DNA from: Planctomycetota bacterium
Lineage (GTDB): Bacteria; Planctomycetota; Phycisphaerae; FEN-1346; JAACEH01
NCBI GenBank assembly: GCA_016935955.1
Contig: JAFGPY010000135.1
Location: 1 to 39,705, forward strand
Length of the DNA: 39,705 nt
Direction of reading: 5' to 3'
Below, in pieces: positions 15,493 through 24,785 of the stretch. The stretch's first letter is position 1, and every line of letters begins with the position of its first letter. Below the pieces are notes generated by a model. That model had not been told where the DNA came from. It saw only the letters and a program-made list of their open reading frames with translations, and did not search any database. Position numbers and translations under genes: made by a program.

Positions 15493-17733
15493 ATGGCGGA
15501 CGTGTCGGCGCCGTTCGCGATGGCGGAATCCATCGACGTTGCCCCTTCTTTCAGTCGGCTGCGAGAGACGATCGGACTCGGGTCGGATCACGACGGAGCA
15601 TGGCAGGCAGTGAACGTCCTGGAACAACTCTACTGGACCGCCAAGGCCGTTAACTGGCGGAACCTGCCGCGGCGATTGCTGCAAGCCTATCGGCTTCGCA
15701 GCGGCGCGCTCCGGCGGCGCCTCGACCCGGAGGAATTCACGGATGCCCGGTTTGCCGCCCGTTGCGGCGGCGATCCGCAACGTCACGCCGACCTGTGGCG
15801 GCAGCGGGCCGCGAAGGTCTCCGCCAGACCGGATCCGGAGAGGCTCATGGTCGTGGCCGGCGAGGAACTCTGGCATCGCGAGGTGCTGGAGCCGGCCGAG
15901 CGAGCCCTGACCGGCGAGTACCCCTACTTCAGCCACTGGACCGGCGCCACGGGTTGGCCGCCGGATTTCAATCTCGACCCGGTCAATAATACGAGATGGC
16001 CGCAGGGCCGCCATTGGCTCGACAGCCGCACGCAGCATCCGGGCACGGACATCAAGCTGGTCTGGGAACCGTCGCGGCTGACGCTGGCCTACTGTCTGGC
16101 GCGGGCCTACGCCGTCACGCGGGACGAGCGGTGGGCGGATGCCGTGTGGCAGTTGTGCGACGCCTGGATCGCCCAGAATCCGCCCGAACTGACCGTGGCC
16201 TGGGAATGCGGACAGGAGATGAGTTTCCGGCTGATGGCGTTGCTGACGGCCGCAGCCGCAACAATCGATAGTCCCGCCGCCACCCCACAGCGTCTGTATG
16301 CCCTGAACCGCGTGGCCTGGCAGACCGGGACGCACGTGTCGCGCAACATCAACCAGGCCCTGATGCAGGGAAACAATCACGGTCTGTCGGAAGCCGCCGC
16401 GCTGTGGACTGTGGGGTTGCTCTTCCCCGAGTTCCCCGAGGCCGAACGTTGGGCACGCCTGGGGGCGCGGTTCCTGGCCCACGAGGCGGCCCGGCAGGTG
16501 GCCGACGACGGCAGCTACGCCCAGAACAGCCTCAACTACCATCGCGTAATGCTCGACGATCTGCTGTGGGTCTGGGCCCTCGGCCAGCGGTGCGGCCGGC
16601 TACCGCCCGCGAAGGTACGCGAGGCCCTGGGTCGCGGCGTACGGTTCGTCGCCATGTTGCTGGACGATTCCGGACGCGTGCCCAACTACGGGGCCAACGA
16701 CGGGACCAACGTTTTGCCCCTGAGTTGCTGCGATTACCTGGACTACCGACCGACCGTTCAGGCCGCATGGTTCGCAGTCCATCGCCGCCGCCTGCTGGAA
16801 CCGGGACCGTGGGACGAGAAAACGCTCTGGCTGTTCGGGTCAGCTTCGCTGGAATCGCCTGTTGAGCCCGCGTCGCGGCCGCACGACGAGGCAGCCCGGA
16901 CCGGCGGCTACTATGTGCTGCGCGGCGAGCGGTCGTGGGCCATGACGCGATGCCACAGCTACCGCCGGCGGCCGTCGCAGGCGGACATGCTCCACCTGGA
17001 CCTCTGGCACGGCGGTCTTAACGTGCTTCGCGACGGGGGATCGTTCTCGTACAACTGCCCCGCGCCGTGGCGGCACTGGTTCAATTCCACGGCGGCGCAC
17101 AATACCGTTCAGATCAACGGCCAGGACCAGATGCTCAAAGGCCCGCGTTTCCTCTGGTTCCACTGGACGCAGAGCCGCTTGCTGGCGTTCGCCTCGAGCA
17201 CCGACGGGCGACTCGGATTCCTGGCCGGAGAGCATTACGGATACCGCCGCCTGCCGGGCCGCCCGGTGCATCGCCGCATGATCTTCCGGCTGGACGACAC
17301 GTGGGTGATTGTCGACGACGTGTTGGGACAGGGACGAAACGAGGTAGCGCTGCGCTGGAGGTTGGCCGAAGGGGACTGGCACCAGGACGGCAGCGGTTGG
17401 ACGGGCCAACTGGCCGCCGGACCATTCACTCTGGCTATAGCCGCCCCTGCATCGTTCACGTCGACCCTGGAACGCGGACGCGAGAAACCGCAACCGGAGG
17501 GCTGGAAATCGCTTTACTACAACGTCCGCGAGGCGGCGCCCACGATCGTTGTGCAGGGCGCAGCCGACCTGCCCCTGCGGCTGGTCACGGTGGTTGACTC
17601 GGCCGCATCGCCGCGTGTCGAGGTGGCACTGCTGGGCGACCCGGGCGGAGTCGTGACCCTCAAGGGGGAACACCTCAAGCCGCTGGCCAATGAGGCGGAG
17701 AGCTTGACCAGCGGGCATATTGAATTGATCTGA
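15493..17733 (+). CDS. heparinase II/III-family polysaccharide lyase-like protein
   Basis: A 746-residue protein, the only plus-strand gene of the island. Residues to about 380 form an alpha/alpha toroid of the heparinase/alginate-lyase type: LYWTAKAVNWRNLPRR near the start, WECGQEMSFRLMAL, QGNNHGLSEAAAL with the conserved Asn-His, and YAQNSLNYHRVML with a candidate catalytic Tyr. The C-terminal part is the beta-sandwich, with DMLHLDLWHGGLNVLRDGG and FNSTAAHNTVQINGQDQ. These are the usual catalytic positions, so activity on an acidic polysaccharide is plausible. No signal peptide is visible, which is odd for a lyase; relatives in EPS loci are sometimes thought to trim or modify the polymer. 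ATG 15493 is chosen for its promoter distance and ACAGG; the frame is open upstream to 15331. Confidence 0.87.
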   Translation: MADVSAPFAMAESIDVAPSFSRLRETIGLGSDHDGAWQAVNVLEQLYWTAKAVNWRNLPRRLLQAYRLRSGALRRRLDPEEFTDARFAARCGGDPQRHADLWRQRAAKVSARPDPERLMVVAGEELWHREVLEPAERALTGEYPYFSHWTGATGWPPDFNLDPVNNTRWPQGRHWLDSRTQHPGTDIKLVWEPSRLTLAYCLARAYAVTRDERWADAVWQLCDAWIAQNPPELTVAWECGQEMSFRLMALLTAAAATIDSPAATPQRLYALNRVAWQTGTHVSRNINQALMQGNNHGLSEAAALWTVGLLFPEFPEAERWARLGARFLAHEAARQVADDGSYAQNSLNYHRVMLDDLLWVWALGQRCGRLPPAKVREALGRGVRFVAMLLDDSGRVPNYGANDGTNVLPLSCCDYLDYRPTVQAAWFAVHRRRLLEPGPWDEKTLWLFGSASLESPVEPASRPHDEAARTGGYYVLRGERSWAMTRCHSYRRRPSQADMLHLDLWHGGLNVLRDGGSFSYNCPAPWRHWFNSTAAHNTVQINGQDQMLKGPRFLWFHWTQSRLLAFASSTDGRLGFLAGEHYGYRRLPGRPVHRRMIFRLDDTWVIVDDVLGQGRNEVALRWRLAEGDWHQDGSGWTGQLAAGPFTLAIAAPASFTSTLERGREKPQPEGWKSLYYNVREAAPTIVVQGAADLPLRLVTVVDSAASPRVEVALLGDPGGVVTLKGEHLKPLANEAESLTSGHIELI

Positions 17734-17743
17734 CGGCCCCACC

Positions 17744-18694
17744 TCAATGGGCTGCGTGCAGCCTTTTCATGCTCTCCTGCTTGTCCACATCCGGTTGCCT
17801 CGTCGGAGGCTTGCTGGCGACAAGAAAGACGCTCGCCGGCTTGAGCTTTTGCGCGACCTGCGTACGGTGGTACGTGAGATGGAACCCGGTAAGGCGCGAC
17901 AACACGTCGTCGAGAAGAACCGCGGAGTGACAGTTGTAAGGCGCCCTGTGCAGAACCGATGACCAGAACAGACGAACGACAGAATGGTTGCAGAGATTCC
18001 GGTGCTCGACCTTGAACCCCGCGCGGGTCACCGATTCGACGAACAAGGGCAACGGAATGCCTCGCTCGTGCCGGGTCAGCTTGCCTCGAGGTTTTCGCCA
18101 GTCGCCCATCGAGACGATAGGCTCACACAACACGACAAAACCGCCCGGGACAAGGCAGCGAAACATCTCCGAGACGACGTGGCTCACATTCGGAACGTGA
18201 TGCAGCGACCGCAGGCACACGGCCAGATCGAAGGCGCCGTCGTCGAACAACAGATCGCCGGACACCTCAGGCTTCACGTAGGTCGCCGGGACGCCATGCA
18301 CCTGGTCGCTCACGAACTGGTCCGACGGCTCAACAATCGTTAAGCGATCAATCGAGTCGATGATCGGCAGAAACTCGTCCCCATAGGCGCTGCCCAACCC
18401 CAGAACGTGCCGCCAGCGCCGCTTGGGAAGATGGCGGAAGCCGTACCACCGGTTGCACTCATGGTACGAGTAGCTGTAGTGCGCCCTGTCCTTCGCCCCC
18501 AGATCGGCGTAGCCTTCCTTCTCGTCGTCGTACCATTGCCGGATCTGATCGAGGCCGAAATCGTCGCCGTAGATCGCTTGGCCCGCCAAGCAGGCGGAGA
18601 CATTCTCCTCTTGCAGCCGGCTCGCCGCCTCGGCATTTGCCTTCGCAGCACCGGACTCCGAAGAACCGACGCTCTCGTGCTGCCCATATGTCAT
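17744..18694 (-). CDS. class I SAM-dependent methyltransferase
   Basis: A 316-residue protein. Motif I is VLGLGSAYGDEFLP (about 97-110), a variant of the glycine-rich SAM loop, followed by LTIVEPSDQF as the acidic ribose-binding strand. FDLAVCLRSLHHVPN and RCLVPGGFVVLCEP are typical of the family. The start at 18694 has GGGAGG 5 bases upstream, and a promoter lies at 18742-18770. The N-terminal 85 residues hold a WYDDEKEGYADLG segment of unclear role. It converges on the heparinase-like gene with only 10 bases between stops. Methylation of a sugar or another EPS component is likely from context, not proved. Confidence 0.86.
   Translation of the reverse strand: MTYGQHESVGSSESGAAKANAEAASRLQEENVSACLAGQAIYGDDFGLDQIRQWYDDEKEGYADLGAKDRAHYSYSYHECNRWYGFRHLPKRRWRHVLGLGSAYGDEFLPIIDSIDRLTIVEPSDQFVSDQVHGVPATYVKPEVSGDLLFDDGAFDLAVCLRSLHHVPNVSHVVSEMFRCLVPGGFVVLCEPIVSMGDWRKPRGKLTRHERGIPLPLFVESVTRAGFKVEHRNLCNHSVVRLFWSSVLHRAPYNCHSAVLLDDVLSRLTGFHLTYHRTQVAQKLKPASVFLVASKPPTRQPDVDKQESMKRLHAAH
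17750..17767 (+). terminator. possible intrinsic terminator of the heparinase-like gene
   Basis: On the plus strand GGCTG (17750-17754) pairs with CAGCC (17759-17763) around loop CGTG and is followed by TTTT (17764-17767). The stem is short. It begins 17 bases after the heparinase-like stop and lies inside the last codons of the convergent methyltransferase gene. Confidence 0.4.
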
Positions 18695-18741
18695 GGCATC
18701 CTCCCGATCAATGCACCATGGCAACTTACACACCAAGATGT

Positions 18742-18770
18742 ATCATGGCCACATCGGTACGCGGGGTCAA
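18742..18770 (-). promoter_or_regulatory. promoter of the methyltransferase gene
   Basis: On the minus strand TTGACC (-35, plus 18765-18770) is followed after 17 bases by CATGAT (-10, plus 18742-18747). Predicted start of transcription is about 40 bases before the ATG at 18694. It lies in the 134-base gap downstream of the ATP-grasp gene, so the methyltransferase can be transcribed separately. Confidence 0.5.
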
Positions 18771-18828
18771 GGGCCATTCTTGCCCTGCGGCGAGGGGAGA
18801 CCCCAGCAGTGAATGACGTGCGGCTACA

Positions 18829-20031
18829 CTATACCCCCGGAGGCTTCGTGCTGTCGAGGCGAAGACGGGACTTGCGACCCTTCTTGCTCAACATGATCGA
18901 GACATTCTCCAGCAGGTAGCCGATGAACGGGCCGGGGTCGGAGACCCGAAGAAGCTGGTAGAACATGTCGCGACCGAAGAAACGGAAGAAGCTGGGCTTG
19001 GCGCCCCACCGGTCCCCCTTGGTGGTCAGGAACCATAGCAGATCGCCCAACAGGAATCTGGCGTACTTGCCGTCGGCGTAATCGAGTTGCGGCTCGACGG
19101 GCCGGCCGGTGGCCAGCTGGTAGAGGCAACGCGTCATGTCCAGTCCGCCGGCGACAGTAGCCCGGTAACTCTCCGGGAAACGCGGGTTGATCTCCATGAG
19201 TTTCGCCACGCCGTCGCGCGGATCGGTGATGTAGTCGAAGTCGCAGAAGCCCACCCAGCCGAGTTCCTTGACCACGCGATAGGCGGAATCCAGAATGTCC
19301 GGCCGATGCTCCGTGCAGTTGAGCACGCTGGACCCACCCGTGGCCGGATAGTAGCGAAGCTTCGAGTAGACGATGCCGCTTAGCAACTGCCGCTCGGCGT
19401 CGACGATGAGGTCCACCTTGTACTGCATGCCGTCCTGCGGAACCCATTCCTGCACAAAGCACTCGCCGAACCGCTCGGCGACCGCGCCGAAGGAGCCCAG
19501 TAACTCGTCGGCCGAGGAGCAGAGCGTCAGGCCGCGGGCCCCGACACCGATGTCCGGCTTGATCAGCACGGGATACGGGGCCTCGACGGCAATGCGGTCC
19601 AGCGGCTGCTCGGCCGGGTACCACGTCAGAGGAATGGGGCAACCGGCTCGTTGGGCGGCCTGAAGGGTGAGAATCTTGCTGCGCCCCCGGCGGAACACGT
19701 CGTACGGTGACAGGGCCAGGGCGGCGTGACGTCGGAACTCGTCCTGTCGACGGGCCACCAGGTCGGTCACGCGGTCGCCGACGGGAAAGACCACCTCGAC
19801 CTCGTTGCGAGCCAGAAACGCGAGGATGGTCTCGACAGCCTCTTCGGGCTGCTCGTGCGGACTGGGGTAGCGAAAGTGCTTACTCACGCGCCGGCTCAGG
19901 AAACCCGAGCAAAATCGCGGAGCCGCTGCCGCGACCACGCGCAGTCCCATGGCGGCACAGGACTCGATGACGGGCAAGGCGGCCCTGGCCTGGGCTTCGA
20001 GAACCAACGCTGTCGGACAACTTTGACTCAT
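18829..20031 (-). CDS. ATP-grasp ligase of the EPS island (second copy)
   Basis: A 400-residue protein with an N-terminal Rossmann-like domain (ALVLEAQARAALPVIES) and a central ATP-grasp domain. VLIKPDIGVGARG (about 155-167) holds the ATP-binding lysine K158, FVQEWVPQDGMQYKVDLIV follows, and LMEINPRFP (about 278-286) carries the Mg-binding Glu and Asn. The C-terminal 100 residues are basic and less like known domains. It should form an acyl-phosphate and ligate a carboxylate to an amine. It differs clearly from the 327-residue copy at 6791-7774. It starts 7 bases after the WbuB-like gene, with AAGG before the ATG, so it is last of that transcription unit. Substrate unknown. Confidence 0.88.
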   Translation of the reverse strand: MSQSCPTALVLEAQARAALPVIESCAAMGLRVVAAAAPRFCSGFLSRRVSKHFRYPSPHEQPEEAVETILAFLARNEVEVVFPVGDRVTDLVARRQDEFRRHAALALSPYDVFRRGRSKILTLQAAQRAGCPIPLTWYPAEQPLDRIAVEAPYPVLIKPDIGVGARGLTLCSSADELLGSFGAVAERFGECFVQEWVPQDGMQYKVDLIVDAERQLLSGIVYSKLRYYPATGGSSVLNCTEHRPDILDSAYRVVKELGWVGFCDFDYITDPRDGVAKLMEINPRFPESYRATVAGGLDMTRCLYQLATGRPVEPQLDYADGKYARFLLGDLLWFLTTKGDRWGAKPSFFRFFGRDMFYQLLRVSDPGPFIGYLLENVSIMLSKKGRKSRLRLDSTKPPGV

Positions 20032-20038
20032 GGAAGCC

Positions 20039-21262
20039 TTATCTGCGTTTCAGCACATCCTGGAATGCTTCAGCCAACTGGTCGGCGATAATCCCTCGAT
20101 CGTACTTGCCCCGCGCCGCCTGTCGGCCGTTCTCGCCCAGTCGTCGCGCCAATTCACAGTCGCCCATCAGACGAGCAACACAATCGGCCAAGCTCTCTGG
20201 GTGCAGGGGATCGGCGAACAGACCGCACTCTTCCTCCTGGACCATGTCCCACGTGGGACCGGCAAAGTTAACCACCGCCGGCATGCCCATGAACATGTAG
20301 TCGAAGATCTTGTTCGGCAGGACCGGCCGCGGCTCGCCGATGTCCTTGAGGATCATCAGTCCCACCTGGCAGACGGCAAGAATGCCGGGCAACCGCACCT
20401 TGGACACGGCATCGGCGAAAACCACGTTGGTCAGTCCCCTCGAACGGGCCTCCTCGCGCAGACGGTCGCGCTCGCTACCCGAGCCGAGCAGTACATAGGC
20501 GATCTCGGGGCGATCCTTCGACCGTTCGGCAGCGTCCAGGATGTAGTCCAACCCGTTGGCCTTGCCGTGCGCGCCCGTGTAGATAGCGACGAACTTGCCC
20601 TGCAGCCCGTATTGCTCACGGAACGATTCGTCAGGCGTCACCTCGCGGAACAGGTCGCCGTCGGCGCCGAGCGGAATGGTCTTGAGCTTCTCGGCCGGCA
20701 CGCCGCGCTCGACCAGGCGGACCTCGAAGCCCGGGGAGACCACGAGAATCTTGCAGGCCCGCTTGTAGACGAATGCCTCCAGGCCCGCCATCAGGCGAAT
20801 GCTCAACTTCTTCTCGGTCACCCAGCCGCTGCGAACCAGGCTTTCGGGCCAGATGTCACGGACCTCGAAGACGAACGGCGCCCAGTGAAGTTTGCTCAGC
20901 AGGTAGCCGGGAATGCCAACCGTCAGCGGCGTGCTCGTGGCGAAGATCAGGTCGACCTTGCGGAGAAAGAGGCCGCGCAGCGCCGCCAGCACCGCAAACC
21001 AGCAGAAGGACCACGTGCGGCGCCAGGGCTTCAGTTTGTTCGAGTAGAACACGTTGCAGAAGATGACGTCGAAGCCTTCCATGCGGCGGCGCATGAACAG
21101 CCGGTACCACGCGGGTCGCTCGACGCCACAGGAATCGCTGATTCCGGACACCATGGTCACGCGATGTCCCTGGGCCGCCAGGTGGCGGGCAATGTCGTAA
21201 CTGCGCGTGCCGCTGGACCCCTCGTTGGTGCAGAAGTGCTGGTGAATGTAGACCAAATGCAC
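20039..21262 (-). CDS. WbuB-like GT-B glycosyltransferase, family 4
   Basis: A 407-residue glycosyltransferase resembling WbuB, the GT4 enzyme of several O-antigen loci that adds an amino-deoxy sugar. Recognisable segments are VYIHQHFCTNEGSSGTR at the start, FEVRDIWPESLVRSG, YTGAHGKANGLDYILDAA and PNKIFDYMFMGMPAVV. The start is GTG at 21262: GGAGG lies 7 bases upstream and the family N terminus begins exactly there. The frame extends further upstream only into the end of the preceding gene. It overlaps nothing and is followed after 7 bases by the ATP-grasp gene. The sugar added is not certain, but the family suits an N-acetylated deoxyhexosamine, which fits the wecB-type epimerase in the same island. 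Confidence 0.9.
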   Translation of the reverse strand: MHLVYIHQHFCTNEGSSGTRSYDIARHLAAQGHRVTMVSGISDSCGVERPAWYRLFMRRRMEGFDVIFCNVFYSNKLKPWRRTWSFCWFAVLAALRGLFLRKVDLIFATSTPLTVGIPGYLLSKLHWAPFVFEVRDIWPESLVRSGWVTEKKLSIRLMAGLEAFVYKRACKILVVSPGFEVRLVERGVPAEKLKTIPLGADGDLFREVTPDESFREQYGLQGKFVAIYTGAHGKANGLDYILDAAERSKDRPEIAYVLLGSGSERDRLREEARSRGLTNVVFADAVSKVRLPGILAVCQVGLMILKDIGEPRPVLPNKIFDYMFMGMPAVVNFAGPTWDMVQEEECGLFADPLHPESLADCVARLMGDCELARRLGENGRQAARGKYDRGIIADQLAEAFQDVLKRR

Positions 21263-21278
21263 GAAAAAGCCTCCGGGA

Positions 21279-23447
21279 TCACTCAGACAGAGAAGCCGCG
21301 TACTCGTCGGCCAGCACAATCGTGCGGTTCTCGGCCGCCGACGTCACGGCCGCGAAACTGGCCAGAGTCACGTTGACCAGATTGTCCAGAGGCACGAGCG
21401 ATGGCCCGCCCTCGGCAACCTGCCGCACGAACGCCGCGAATTCGGCCCGGTGCCCCTTGTCCATGCGGAACGTCTTGAACTTGCCGAAACCTCGGAACCC
21501 GTAACCGGTCAGCTTGCGGAAGTTGTCGAGTTCGACGACGCGACCGTCACTGAAAACCACCAGTTGTTCCTTCGGGTAGTTCTTGGCTCCATTGGCGTAG
21601 TACTGAACGGATCCCACCGATCCGTCCTCCAGCACGATGGTGATGGCCATCTTGTCCTCGCGGACGGCCGGCCCGCGGCCGACCATGCCCGCCGACACGG
21701 TCGCCACCTTGCTGCCGGCCAGGTAGGCCATCAGGTCGATGAAGTGGCATCCCTCGCCGATGATGCGGCCGCCGCCAATCTTCGGATCGTGTACCCACGA
21801 GTCGGCGGGACTGAATCCTGCGTTGACCAGCATGGTCATCGACAGCGGCTCGCTACGACCGGCCAGCAGCTTGCGCAGACGCTCCGTGTGGGGAGAGAAC
21901 CGACGGTTGAAGCCGACCATGACCTGGCGGTCGCCGGATTCCCGAACGGCTGCAAGGATGTCCCGCACTTCCTGAACGTTCAGGGCCAGCGGCTTCTCCA
22001 CGAAGACGTGCTTGCCGGCACGCAGGACTTCGATGACGAACCGGGCGTGAAGGTTGTGCCGCACGGCGACGATCACCGCCTGAACCTGCGGATCGCGAAG
22101 CATCTCCTGGTAGTCGCTGGTGGCCACCGAGACGCCGAACTTGCGTGCCAGGTGCTGCGCCGAGGCCCCGTCCAGGTCGGCCAAGTAACGAACCTCAGCC
22201 CCCGCCTTGGACAAAGCCGGCATGAGCGTCATTTTGGAGAAGTTGCCCGCCCCGATGACGCCAACCACGGCCCGCCCCGTCGCGCCCGCCCCGCTCCCTG
22301 AGACGGCGGCTGCACGGGGCACCTCGATCGATCGAGCCCGATCGACCGTCTCGGGATAGGTGAGCACGATGCCCAGCGACTCGCCGCCGGAGACGCTCTC
22401 GTAGGCCGACGCTGCCTGCTCCAGTGGGAATCGCTGCGAGATGAGCGACGACACGGTCAGTTGCCCCGCCCGCATCAGTCCCAGGACCGCCTCGAAGTTG
22501 CGCTGTTCCGTCCAGCGGACGAAGGCCAAGGGATAGTCCTGGCCGCCCTGCTCGTAGCGGTCGTCGTAGCGGCCGGGACCGTAGGAGCAGGAAACCTGAA
22601 ACGAGAGTTCCTTCCTATAGAAGTCGCTGCGGCGGAGGTTCAGCCCCACGACGCCGACCAGGACAATGCGACCACGCTTACGGCACATGTCGGCCGCCTG
22701 GTGAACGATTTCGTCGGTCTTGGCCGAGGCGGTGATGATCACGCCGTCGACGCCCCTGCCGCCAGTAGCCGTCATGGCCGCCGCCACGGGATCGCCTCCG
22801 ACCGGCGCCGTCTCGCAGCCCAGGCTCTGGGCCAGGGCCACGCGGCTCGGGGAAATGTCCACGCCGAGCACGCGGCAACCCGACGCCATGAGCATCTGGG
22901 CGGTGACCAGCCCGATGAGCCCGAGCCCCACCACGGCCACCGTTTCGCCAAGCGTCGGCTGAATCAGCCGGATGCCTTGAAGGCCAATACTCGACAGCAC
23001 CGTGAACGCCGCCTGTTCGTCGCTCACGCCGTCGGGAATGGCCGCGCAGAGATTCTCGGGCACGGCAACGATCTCGGCATGCGGCCCATTGCTGATGACG
23101 CGGTCGCCGACGGCGAATCGCGAGACGTTCTCGCCAACCTCGAGGACCACACCGGCGTTGCAGTAACCGAGGGGCAACGGTTCGTCCAGACGGCTGAACA
23201 CCGTCTCCAGAGTCGGCAGCAACCCTTCGGCGCGGATCTTGTCCAGGACCTGCTTGACCTTGTCGGGTTGGGCCCGTGCCTTGGCCAGGAGCGATGCCTG
23301 GCCGAACTCGACGAGCATGCGCTCGGTGCCGGCCGAGATCAGGCTGGCCCGAGTCTGGATCAGCACGGTGTTGCGCCCAACACCGGGTGCCGGCACTTCC
23401 GCCAGATCAAGTTGGCCCGTCCTTAGATTCTGAAGAACCTGTTTCAT
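21279..23447 (-). CDS. bi-domain oxidoreductase (MDR dehydrogenase fused to Gfo/Idh/MocA)
   Basis: A 722-residue fusion of two NAD(P)-dependent dehydrogenases. Residues about 1-370 are a medium-chain dehydrogenase with nucleotide loop VVGLGLIGLVTAQ, but the usual catalytic zinc cysteine is not present in the equivalent SLISAGTE segment. Residues about 390-722 are Gfo/Idh/MocA-like, with VGVIGAGNFSKM and the catalytic-lysine motif VFVEKPLAL, then GGGRIIGEGCHFIDL. The fusion is a known type found in polysaccharide loci, often near heparinase-like genes, as here. It is expected to oxidise and reduce a nucleotide sugar or a sugar attached to a carrier; the reaction is not established. GGAG precedes the ATG closely. 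It belongs to the unit transcribed from the Wzy-type gene. Confidence 0.92.
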   Translation of the reverse strand: MKQVLQNLRTGQLDLAEVPAPGVGRNTVLIQTRASLISAGTERMLVEFGQASLLAKARAQPDKVKQVLDKIRAEGLLPTLETVFSRLDEPLPLGYCNAGVVLEVGENVSRFAVGDRVISNGPHAEIVAVPENLCAAIPDGVSDEQAAFTVLSSIGLQGIRLIQPTLGETVAVVGLGLIGLVTAQMLMASGCRVLGVDISPSRVALAQSLGCETAPVGGDPVAAAMTATGGRGVDGVIITASAKTDEIVHQAADMCRKRGRIVLVGVVGLNLRRSDFYRKELSFQVSCSYGPGRYDDRYEQGGQDYPLAFVRWTEQRNFEAVLGLMRAGQLTVSSLISQRFPLEQAASAYESVSGGESLGIVLTYPETVDRARSIEVPRAAAVSGSGAGATGRAVVGVIGAGNFSKMTLMPALSKAGAEVRYLADLDGASAQHLARKFGVSVATSDYQEMLRDPQVQAVIVAVRHNLHARFVIEVLRAGKHVFVEKPLALNVQEVRDILAAVRESGDRQVMVGFNRRFSPHTERLRKLLAGRSEPLSMTMLVNAGFSPADSWVHDPKIGGGRIIGEGCHFIDLMAYLAGSKVATVSAGMVGRGPAVREDKMAITIVLEDGSVGSVQYYANGAKNYPKEQLVVFSDGRVVELDNFRKLTGYGFRGFGKFKTFRMDKGHRAEFAAFVRQVAEGGPSLVPLDNLVNVTLASFAAVTSAAENRTIVLADEYAASLSE

Positions 23448-23503
23448 TCTCTCTCCACCTGCATGTCACGGCTGCGATCCGCCCGACCCCATGCTGGGCG
23501 ATC

Positions 23504-24736
23504 TCACACCGTCGCGATTCTCACTTCGCCCCGCAGCGCCGCCAAGCGGTGCAACTCGCCGACCACGTCCGTGGCGATCTCGTCCCAGGATTTCGAAACC
23601 TTCGGCAACTGGCGACGCCCCTTCTCCACCAGGTCCCGGGCCATATCCGAATCGTTGCTCAGGCGTACGATGGCCTCACACATGGAGGCCGGCTTCCAAG
23701 GATCGAAGTACAGGGCGGCATCGCCGCACACGGCGCGCGCGAAATCGAGGTCGCTCGTGAGGATGGGCATGCCGAAGTGCATGGCCTCCAGATACGTGCC
23801 GCTGAACGATTCGAGCAACGTCGGCAGGAAAAGGGCGTCGCAGTGAAGGTAGTAGCCCGCCAGATCCTGCTGCTTCAGCGGGCCGACGTTGACGATCCGC
23901 CCGCGCACAGGCGGTTTCTCGATCTCTCTCAGAAAGTAGCGCGCGGCCGAGCCGTGTTCAGGCGACACGGTTGTGAAGACGACAACGTTCTTCAGGGCCT
24001 CGCTGTGGCGCCGAAACATCTCGACCATGCCTCGGAAATTCTTGTGTTCATAGTAGCGCGAAAGAAGGAATAGCTTGAAGCGGTCCGAATGCGCACCGAT
24101 TGCCTCGGGCATCGGCGGATCGGCCGTACCGTTCTGCACCAGTTGCGAGACGGCGTTCGGACAGACTCCCATGCGACCGGCGAATCCCATCGCCTTCCTG
24201 AACCGCTCCACCGCCACATCCGTCTGGCACCAGACCAACTGCGTGTGTCGCAGGTGCTGCTTCAGGCGGCGTTTCTTGTAGAACACCATGGCCATCGCCG
24301 GCAACGACCTCTTGTAGGCATACTTAAGCGGATATAGGATATGGCAATTGTGGATAAGTATGGCCTGCAAGGAAGGTGGATGAGGAAGCCCCGCGTTGCC
24401 CAAGCCAAGGATAACATCCGGCCGGAATCGGCGAACAGCTTCCGGCATGGTGAACCGTTCGAAGACCCAACGCCGGAAGAGTCCGCCAGCCTTGTCATGG
24501 GCAAGAGATTCGCACTGCGGCAAGTCCCGGCAGATCTGCTCATAACCCAGCTCTTGGGGAATCGTGGCGAAGTAACGGTGTTGCGGCGCGACGCGTCCGA
24601 AGGCGGCCAAGAGGTTCTGCCCTACACTGATCCCTCCGCCGGCGCGCAATGCATGGGCCAGAACGGCAATCCTCAGAGGATCACGCGCGGCAAGATCCTC
24701 AGAGCTGCGACTGGCAGCGGTTGCCATGCCGTCCAT
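23504..24736 (-). CDS. GT-B glycosyltransferase, family 4
   Basis: A 410-residue glycosyltransferase. After a short polar leader it shows LRIAVLAHALRAGGGISVGQNLL, the N-terminal GT4 strand with a glycine-rich loop. LLSRYYEHKNFRGMVEMF begins the donor domain and ESFSGTYLEAMHFGMPIL contains a clear EX7E pair. The ATG at 24736 is selected because AGGAG lies 8 bases upstream; an ATG at 24754 and one at 24727 are alternatives. By eye its 5' half is more AT-rich than the outer parts of the island. It follows the upstream glycosyltransferase gene by 49 bases. Confidence 0.88.
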   Translation of the reverse strand: MDGMATAASRSSEDLAARDPLRIAVLAHALRAGGGISVGQNLLAAFGRVAPQHRYFATIPQELGYEQICRDLPQCESLAHDKAGGLFRRWVFERFTMPEAVRRFRPDVILGLGNAGLPHPPSLQAILIHNCHILYPLKYAYKRSLPAMAMVFYKKRRLKQHLRHTQLVWCQTDVAVERFRKAMGFAGRMGVCPNAVSQLVQNGTADPPMPEAIGAHSDRFKLFLLSRYYEHKNFRGMVEMFRRHSEALKNVVVFTTVSPEHGSAARYFLREIEKPPVRGRIVNVGPLKQQDLAGYYLHCDALFLPTLLESFSGTYLEAMHFGMPILTSDLDFARAVCGDAALYFDPWKPASMCEAIVRLSNDSDMARDLVEKGRRQLPKVSKSWDEIATDVVGELHRLAALRGEVRIATV

Positions 24737-24785
24737 AGCACAGACTCCTTTCATGGCTTTCGATGGCGGCAGAACACCTCGGGGT

